From Melioribacter sp051488665 (GTDB lineage: Bacteria; Bacteroidota; Ignavibacteria; Ignavibacteriales; Melioribacteraceae), in assembly GCF_051488665.1 (NCBI RefSeq), contig NZ_JBPSEG010000001.1, positions 248,001 through 312,000 of the forward strand: 64,000 bases of DNA. Reading direction: 5' to 3'. Below the pieces are notes generated by a model. It did no database searches and had not been told where the DNA came from. It was given only the letters and a program-made list of their open reading frames with translations. Shown piece after piece: positions 58,498 to 64,000 of the stretch. Position 1 is the stretch's first letter. Every line of letters starts with the position of its first letter. Made by a program: the position numbers and the translations under genes.

Positions 58498-61482
58498 TCA
58501 CTCGGGTTTTAGAATAATGCCGAAGTTTTTTTGACCGTTAATTTTAATAATCAGAGGTTTTTCCATACGTATGTGTTTCGTATAAATTTTTTCTTCTTCG
58601 GCATCCAGATTATCGAGCCAGTCCCAATCGATATAATTATCTTCGTCGATTTGATTGACCGAGAAGTAGCCGACTTTAAATGATGTCAGGTTTTGAAAGA
58701 AGTGAGAGCCCTGCGAAGGGACTATATTGGTATTGCCGTAATTAGATTCGATAATGGCGGCGGCGCCGTTTATTTGCTCCCACTTAACAGGAATGCCAAG
58801 CCATGGGTCGAGACTTCCCCATCTGCCGATGCCAATCAATAGGTAAGGAGCTCGCATACCTATCAGTTTATTGTTGAAATATTCGACTTCCTCAGCCATA
58901 ATGCCCGTATATTTTGTTTCGAATTTTGCCCTGCTTACGTAAACAATATCTCTGATATCGTTCTTTATTCCGTTGCCCAGCGCCCTGTTCGATTTGCAAA
59001 GGAGCGATCCTTCCGAATAATCGGAGGCGTCCAATTCTTCCAATTCGCTATCGATAACCATCGGGCGCATTTGAAGCAGCGCGAATTCAGCCGGTTTGCC
59101 CTGCGGTACGCTCAAATTAACAGCAAACTCAATTTCTACTGGAGAAGCCGTACCCCAATTGCTCATCTCCAGCAGAAGATTCAAAATGTCCGTCAACGGG
59201 AACAAATTGTATTTTAGAATCGGAGCAAGCGTAAAAATCTTCGGTCCCGTACGTTCCGCTCCGTCATAAATTCGATTATTGTCGTTTGAATATGTCGAAC
59301 ACGTAAATTTAAGAGCGCCGTCTTCCAGAGCCGACTGAAGCGAGTATTTTTTAATCATTCTCTCTTCGTCGAGGGTTTCCACTTTAAACTCTGAATTCAG
59401 GTCTAAAGCGTAAAAATGATTGGGCGTGAAATTCAACATATCGTCTATTGTCGAAAACTGTATTAACCGGCTCGGATGCTTTGGGGAAAACCGCAGCGGC
59501 ATTTCTCCGTCGACAATGTATTTGCCCAGCCCCGGCGCAACAGCCGCAATACCGTCCGAGCTTTTTAAAGGCGATATCGGATAATAATTATACGACTTTG
59601 CAACGCCTGAAAATTCGGGATAAAATTTGCCGTTATGATCCGCGCCCACTAACATTTGGATTATCACAGCCATCTTTTCTTCTTCGAGACGGTATGAAGT
59701 CATTCTGATATAATCCTTCGACTTTTTCAAGTAGATGGACGCGTAAATTCTTTTGATTGTTTTAAGAAGTTTTTCGAGACGCAATTCGAGCGATTTCTCG
59801 TTATTAGGCAGCATGAAAGTATCGTAAACTCCCGCGAACGGTTGATCCTGCGAATCTTCCAGAAGGCTGGAAGACCTGACTGCAATCGGCGTTTTTACTA
59901 TTGTCAGAAAATCCTTCAGCGCTTCCTTAACTTCTTTCGGTAATTTCCTTGCATTCAGAAACTTCTTTTTGATATCGGCGTCGTTGTTCGAACGGAGCGC
60001 AAAGTCGAGAAGATTGTTGTTGTTCATAAAATAATCGAAAATTTCCGTTCCGATAACTACGGCGGAAGGCACAAAAATTTTAACTCCTTTGAAATGGTAA
60101 CGCACGTCGAAATCGCTGAGCAGTCTGTTTACGAATCCCAGCCCTCTCGCCTTGCCTCCCATCGACCCGCCTCCTATTCGCGCAAAAGTAATCGTCGGAT
60201 CGAACGACTCTTTATTGAAATCCGAAATGATCCCTACCTGTCTCGATTTCCTAAATTCTCTCAAAGAGTCAATCAAACTTTGGCGGAGTTCTTCAGGAGT
60301 TGCAAAGTCGGTAACTTTCTGCGGTCTCAATCTGTGAGCCAGCCAGAATTCAGTTCTGGCTTTAAGCCAATTCGAAAAATGATTACGCGAAGCGTGGTAC
60401 AAAAGGCTCTCGTCCGGGATATTCTTCAACTGGTGTTCGAGTTCCAGTAAATTTTTTGCGCGGCCTACTTCCTTGCCGTCGGGAGTTTTGAAAACAAAAT
60501 CGCCGAACCCGAAATTGTTCAGCATGAATTTTTTCAGGTCTTCAAGTAAAGTAGGAGAATTTTTAATCAAAAAATCCGCGCCGATTTCCCCGGCTTTAAT
60601 TTCGTTTTCTCCGATAGTAGACTGGAGAAGAATCGGAATATCCGAATGGCGTTCTTTAACTTTTCTGGCAAATTCAATTCCCGCATTCGGATCGTGCCTG
60701 CCTTCTTTTTTGAAATCTACATCCGATATGACTCCGAGCACGTATTCTTCGTACTTTTCAAAATAGTTCCAGCCTTCCTCAAAAGTATCGCAGAGCAAAA
60801 TTTTAGGGCGCGCTCTCATCCTCAGATATTTATGCGAAAGATTGAGTCCCTCTGCCATCAGATTTTGGGACTGTTTTAATATTTCCGTATAGATTATTGG
60901 AAGATATGAAGAATAAAACCGAACATTGTCTTCAATTAAAATAATCGATTGGACGCCGACTTTTTTTGTGTCGTTTTCGACGTTGTTTCTGTCTTCGAGA
61001 AATTTAATAATAGCCAGCACAATTCTGTAGTCGCCCTGCCATATAAACACTTTATCGAAGATGGAGAAATCTTTTGTGGCCAGAAGTTCGCTCATTTCAC
61101 GGTTGTCGTACCCGAGGAGGACGACCGGTATGTCCAAACCGGCTTCTTTAACGCGTCTGGCGAATGCGATCGGCGACATGTCTTCGATATGAAGCGTTGT
61201 AATAATCAAATCGAATTTTCTTTCGTCGAGAGCGGTTCTTATTGCCTCGGCGCCGCTCGATATATGAACCAGTTCCGGAGCGTGACTGAGACTTAAGCCT
61301 TCGTATTCGTGGCGGATATATTCATAGAGCCGGTTGTCCTCCTCGAGTATATAAAGATCGTAAAGACTCGATACAAGCAGAATGTCTCGAATCCTGTAGC
61401 GCATCAGGCTGTGAAAATCCTGTATTTTCGAGAAACTGCTTTTTTCTATTAAATCTTTATTGAATTTAATCACATCGCTCAT
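58498..61482 (-). CDS. Two-receiver / PPDK_N-type ATP-grasp fusion protein, function unknown
   Basis: A 994-residue cytoplasmic protein. Residues about 30-165 are a receiver-like domain whose phospho-acceptor site reads DLIITTLHI (aspartate lost). Residues about 175-330 are a second receiver with an acid pair (LIEDN), a candidate aspartate in VISDVDF and lysine in FLIKNSP. Residues about 440-860 match the PEP synthase/pyruvate phosphate dikinase nucleotide-binding domain: GGGSMGGKARGLGFV, TPIAVRSSSLLEDSQ and a closing LLQMRPM. The swivelling histidine domain and the TIM barrel of those enzymes are missing; instead there is a C-terminal domain with VPSQGSHFFQNLTSF. It may be a signalling protein rather than PEP synthase. 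It lies 30 bases after gdhA. Confidence 0.8.
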   Translation of the reverse strand: MSDVIKFNKDLIEKSSFSKIQDFHSLMRYRIRDILLVSSLYDLYILEEDNRLYEYIRHEYEGLSLSHAPELVHISSGAEAIRTALDERKFDLIITTLHIEDMSPIAFARRVKEAGLDIPVVLLGYDNREMSELLATKDFSIFDKVFIWQGDYRIVLAIIKFLEDRNNVENDTKKVGVQSIILIEDNVRFYSSYLPIIYTEILKQSQNLMAEGLNLSHKYLRMRARPKILLCDTFEEGWNYFEKYEEYVLGVISDVDFKKEGRHDPNAGIEFARKVKERHSDIPILLQSTIGENEIKAGEIGADFLIKNSPTLLEDLKKFMLNNFGFGDFVFKTPDGKEVGRAKNLLELEHQLKNIPDESLLYHASRNHFSNWLKARTEFWLAHRLRPQKVTDFATPEELRQSLIDSLREFRKSRQVGIISDFNKESFDPTITFARIGGGSMGGKARGLGFVNRLLSDFDVRYHFKGVKIFVPSAVVIGTEIFDYFMNNNNLLDFALRSNNDADIKKKFLNARKLPKEVKEALKDFLTIVKTPIAVRSSSLLEDSQDQPFAGVYDTFMLPNNEKSLELRLEKLLKTIKRIYASIYLKKSKDYIRMTSYRLEEEKMAVIIQMLVGADHNGKFYPEFSGVAKSYNYYPISPLKSSDGIAAVAPGLGKYIVDGEMPLRFSPKHPSRLIQFSTIDDMLNFTPNHFYALDLNSEFKVETLDEERMIKKYSLQSALEDGALKFTCSTYSNDNNRIYDGAERTGPKIFTLAPILKYNLFPLTDILNLLLEMSNWGTASPVEIEFAVNLSVPQGKPAEFALLQMRPMVIDSELEELDASDYSEGSLLCKSNRALGNGIKNDIRDIVYVSRAKFETKYTGIMAEEVEYFNNKLIGMRAPYLLIGIGRWGSLDPWLGIPVKWEQINGAAAIIESNYGNTNIVPSQGSHFFQNLTSFKVGYFSVNQIDEDNYIDWDWLDNLDAEEEKIYTKHIRMEKPLIIKINGQKNFGIILKPE

Positions 61483-61512
61483 AAATAAAAGTCATTTAAA
61501 GAAAAAATGGGT

Positions 61513-62874
61513 TTATACTATTCCCTGATCGATCATGGCGTCTGCCACTTTGATAAACCCGCCTATGTTGGCGCCGTTAACGTAATTTCCTGGAGTGCCG
61601 TACTTTTCAGCCACATCCACGCAGGTTTTATGAATGTTCTTCATGATTAATCGTAATCGATTGTCGACTTCTTCGCGCGTCCACGAATATCTCATACTGT
61701 TTTGAGCCATTTCGAGACCCGAAGTTGCAACGCCGCCGGCGTTAGCTGCTTTGCCTGGACCGTAAAGAATTTTAGCGTCGAGAAACAAGTCGATGGCTTC
61801 GGGCGTGCACGGCATATTTGCGCCTTCGCTAATCAGATAAACCCCGTTATTCAGTAAATTCCGGGCGTCTTTGCCGTTAATTTCATTCTGAGTCGCCGAA
61901 GGAAAAGCGCAGTCGGCTTTATGATTCCATAAAGGATTATGGTCCAGATTCGGATCTGCGGGGGTATAAACCGCATTTTTAAACTTTTCAGCGTATTCCT
62001 TTATTCTTCCTCTTCTATTATTTTTCAGGTCCATAACGAAGTTAAGTTTTTCCCGGTCAATCCCTTCTTCATCATAGATATAACCGTTAGAATCCGAAAG
62101 CGTTAATACTTTACCGCCGAGTTCCAATATTTTTTCAACCGTATACTGCGCGACGTTGCCGCTGCCGGATACAAGGCATTTTTTGCCTTCGAGCGTTTCG
62201 CCGCGCGTAGCGAGCATTTCGGAAGCAAAATAGACCGATCCGTATCCAGTAGCTTCAGGTCTTATAAGCGAACCGCCCCAGTTCAAACCTTTGCCCGTCA
62301 ATACTCCTGTAAATTCGTTTTTGAGTCGTTTATATTGACCGAAGAGATAACCGATTTCCCTTCCGCCGACGCCGATATCGCCTGCAGGCACGTCCGTGTT
62401 CGGGCCTATATGCCTGTAAAGCTCGTTCATAAAGCTCTGGCAAAATCTCATTACCTCGGCGTCGCTCTTCCCTTTCGGGTCGAAATCCGAGCCGCCTTTT
62501 CCGCCGCCCATCGGCAGCGAAGTCAGACTGTTCTTGAAAACCTGTTCGAATGCCAGAAATTTTAGAATTCCCAGATTGACCGAAGGATGGAAACGCAGAC
62601 CGCCTTTATAAGGACCGATTGCGCTGTTCATTTCGATTCTGAAACCGCGATTGATTTGAACTTCGCCCTGGTCGTCTACCCACGGCACGCGGAACATAAT
62701 AACCCGTTCGGGTTCGACCATTCTTTCGAGTATTTTTTCTTTTCTGTATTCGGGATGCCTTTCCATTACAAGAGATAGTGAGATTGCTACTTCGTAAACG
62801 GCTTGATGAAATTCCGGTTCGTTCGGATTTTTGGTTTTAACCAGATTCATTAGATAATTGACAAATTCTGACAT
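61513..62874 (-). CDS. gdhA: Glutamate dehydrogenase (hexameric, NADP-type)
   Basis: A 453-residue enzyme that interconverts 2-oxoglutarate plus ammonia and glutamate. Substrate site lysines lie in YKGGLRFHPSVNLG and MGGGKGGSDFDPKGK; the dinucleotide fold has VSGSGNVAQYTVEKI. N-terminal architecture and length fit the NADP-dependent, biosynthetic class I type. The stop is 30 bases before the PPDK_N fusion gene, so these are likely cotranscribed. Upstream a 207-base gap holds a small hairpin and the promoter, which I could not define. Confidence 0.95.
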   Translation of the reverse strand: MSEFVNYLMNLVKTKNPNEPEFHQAVYEVAISLSLVMERHPEYRKEKILERMVEPERVIMFRVPWVDDQGEVQINRGFRIEMNSAIGPYKGGLRFHPSVNLGILKFLAFEQVFKNSLTSLPMGGGKGGSDFDPKGKSDAEVMRFCQSFMNELYRHIGPNTDVPAGDIGVGGREIGYLFGQYKRLKNEFTGVLTGKGLNWGGSLIRPEATGYGSVYFASEMLATRGETLEGKKCLVSGSGNVAQYTVEKILELGGKVLTLSDSNGYIYDEEGIDREKLNFVMDLKNNRRGRIKEYAEKFKNAVYTPADPNLDHNPLWNHKADCAFPSATQNEINGKDARNLLNNGVYLISEGANMPCTPEAIDLFLDAKILYGPGKAANAGGVATSGLEMAQNSMRYSWTREEVDNRLRLIMKNIHKTCVDVAEKYGTPGNYVNGANIGGFIKVADAMIDQGIV

Positions 62875-62985
62875 GGCTACCTCTCCATTGTTTTAGATTG
62901 GTTGAATGAAAAAAATTTTGTTTTTTTCGGTTGATACAAGGGGTAAGTCTTTGTACCGGTTGGATAAAAATGGTATTTGATATTA

Positions 62986-63000
62986 AGGGGTTTTGCCCCT
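62986..63000. repeat. Short hairpin AGGGG/CCCCT between mlaE and gdhA
   Basis: AGGGG (62986-62990) pairs with CCCCT (62996-63000) over a TTTTG loop, followed on the plus strand by CTTTTT. On the minus strand, the direction of both neighbouring genes, only a weak TTAATAT follows. It could be a weak terminator for the mlaE transcript. The gap (62875-63081) shows no other gene. Confidence 0.4.
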
Positions 63001-63081
63001 CTTTTTGCGTCATCTATCTTTTTTATTCAGATAACCTTTACTAAAATTAAGTTTAGCTCGACAATTATGCAAGGAGTATTT

Positions 63082-63849
63082 TCAGAATACCAGGGTCCAT
63101 AAGAAGTAGTCGAGAATAAGAATCATCGCCGCGCTTAATACAAACGAACGGATTGTTGCTTTCCCGACGCCTTCCGCTCCGCCTTCAGTACTGAAACCGA
63201 TATGACAGCCGAGCAGAGAAGTAACTCCGCCGAAGATCATGCCTTTGAACAATCCGAACGCAAAGTCGCCGAAGAGAAAATATCTTCTTACAGATTCGAA
63301 AAAAACGGAAAAAGAAACCCCGAGGAAAAAGTTGGATATAAAATAAGCCCCGAAAATTGCAATTATATTCGCAAAAATTACGAGCACAGGCATCATCAAA
63401 ACCGCGGCAAAGAAACGCGGAGCGGCAAGGAAGCGCACCGGACTTATTCCCATAGTCTCGAGCGCGTCAATCTGTTCTGTAACCTTCATAGAACCGAGTT
63501 CGGCTGCAATCGAAGCTCCGATTCTGCCCGCAATAACAATAGCGGTCAAAACCGGTCCCAGCTCGGTGATGATTGCGCGGCTGGTCGTCGCTCCCAGAAA
63601 AGAGAGAGGAGCGATTCCTTTCAATTGATACGCAGCCTGCCAGGCGGCTACCGCTCCGGTAAAAACCGCAATAATAAAAACAAGCGGAATCGAATTCACC
63701 CCTATATGTTCCATTTGATACAAGAAATTCTTTCTGCCCTTAATAAGCGAAGGAGCGTAACGGAAAATTTCGCCGGTCAACTTAAAAACATGTCCGCTTT
63801 CCTGAAAAAAATTTAAAGTCGCTCTTCCGATGTTTTGAAAAATTTTCAT
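63082..63849 (-). CDS. mlaE: MlaE-family ABC transporter permease
   Basis: A 255-residue membrane permease of the MlaE/YrbE family, part of systems that move phospholipid or other lipids between membranes. Typical segments: IPLVFIIAVFTGAVAAWQ, the coupling region ELGPVLTAIVIAGRIGASIA, AELGSMKVTEQIDALETMGI and RFLAAPRFFAAVLMMP. The partner ATPase (mlaF) and substrate protein (mlaD) are not immediately downstream, where they are often found. The ATG at 63849 overlaps the stop of a PTS EIIA-like gene (ATGA). Hydrophobic core lengths are normal. Confidence 0.92.
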   Translation of the reverse strand: MKIFQNIGRATLNFFQESGHVFKLTGEIFRYAPSLIKGRKNFLYQMEHIGVNSIPLVFIIAVFTGAVAAWQAAYQLKGIAPLSFLGATTSRAIITELGPVLTAIVIAGRIGASIAAELGSMKVTEQIDALETMGISPVRFLAAPRFFAAVLMMPVLVIFANIIAIFGAYFISNFFLGVSFSVFFESVRRYFLFGDFAFGLFKGMIFGGVTSLLGCHIGFSTEGGAEGVGKATIRSFVLSAAMILILDYFLWTLVF

Positions 63850-64000
63850 GATGCGAATAACCGGTTAATTGTTTTTATTATTTCTTCTTTTGAATTAAGA
63901 CCGGCAATATAATCGATAATATCGCTTTTGCCTAATTTCCGCGCAATTGCCGACAGGAGTTCCAACTGGAGTTCCGGTTTGTCTTTCGGAGTAATCAATA
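63846..64000 (-). CDS. PTS EIIA (PtsN-like) domain, partial at window edge
   Basis: Only the last 50 residues are seen; the gene runs past the right edge. The fragment LITPKDKPELQLELLSAIAR and the closing NSKEEIIKTINRLFAS match the C-terminal end of fructose/nitrogen-type EIIA domains. Such domains occur alone (PtsN) or at the end of antiporters and transporters, so the full identity is open. Its TGA overlaps the mlaE ATG, so the two are coupled. Confidence 0.6.
   Translation of the reverse strand, partial: LITPKDKPELQLELLSAIARKLGKSDIIDYIAGLNSKEEIIKTINRLFAS

Noticed and set aside
62934..62960. An operator TACAA...TTGTA before gdhA
   Set aside because: The arms are only five bases with a wide gap, which is expected by chance in AT-rich DNA.
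63202..63816. A 204-codon plus-strand frame opposite mlaE
   Set aside because: mlaE has clear family sequence; the shadow is a low-complexity charged product.

Overview
The window looks like chromosomal DNA of a Gram-negative member of the Bacteroidota/Chlorobiota group. Ignavibacteria (Melioribacter- or Ignavibacterium-like) is the best guess. This rests on several type IX secretion (T9SS) C-terminal sorting domains, PorV/PorQ-type barrels, a PorU-like C25 protein, menaquinone synthesis, a secreted multiheme cytochrome c, HydF next to aspartase, and xylose catabolism under a Nudix-type regulator. The DNA is AT-rich. Promoter-like sequences include both sigma70-type (TTGACT-N17-TATAAT) and Bacteroidota-type (TAnnTTTG) elements. 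I assigned the lineage by eye, not by a search. I saw no rRNA, tRNA, CRISPR array, insertion sequence or prophage. The window is densely coded: the longest gap without a gene is about 230 bases (32135-32366), so no stretch over 300 bases is empty.

Layout. 51-7609 (minus) is one apparent operon from a strong promoter: lipoprotein, T9SS propeller, two PorV/PorQ-type barrels, FemAB-like transferase and two glycosyltransferases. 7614-10544 (minus) holds an M50 membrane protease, a DUF1207-like envelope protein and a GT2 glycosyltransferase. 10619-13407 holds housekeeping genes (rsmA, menG/ubiE, rdgB), an AhpD-like gene and a small protein with a twofold four-cysteine repeat. 13476-25300 (minus) is a cell-surface block: a 1715-residue C25/T9SS protein, a WecG/TagA-type and two GT4 glycosyltransferases, then a tightly coupled TPR lipoprotein / DUF4292 lipoprotein / EnvC-like set. 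25408-32134 holds an orphan ATP-grasp gene, rsgA, three envelope proteins and cysS.

32367-37108 (plus) carries a nine-heme T9SS cytochrome, then aspA overlapping hydF. 37100-47042 (minus) holds pirin, secreted MsrAB, a double spondin-domain lipoprotein, an OmpR-type two-component system, an outer-membrane gene broken by one in-frame stop, a voltage-gated cation channel and two MscS channels. 47196-53416 (minus) holds comM, nuoI-nuoH-nuoG and an M16 peptidase. 53503-57197 is a xylose locus: a Nudix-type regulator divergent from xylB-xylA. 57241-62874 (minus) is a likely gdhA / receiver-PPDK_N fusion / aminotransferase operon. 63082-64000 holds an MlaE permease and the end of a PTS EIIA-like gene.

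Functional picture: an anaerobic or facultative sugar user that puts much into its cell surface (T9SS cargo, polysaccharide), with hydrogenase maturation, a complex I-type dehydrogenase and an exported cytochrome for redox work. The most unusual items are the two-receiver PEP-synthase-like fusion protein beside gdhA, the ILEI-like domain inside the C25 sortase-type protein, the T9SS nonaheme cytochrome with a palindrome on its promoter, the eight-cysteine repeat protein, the broken outer-membrane gene, and several candidate operators.
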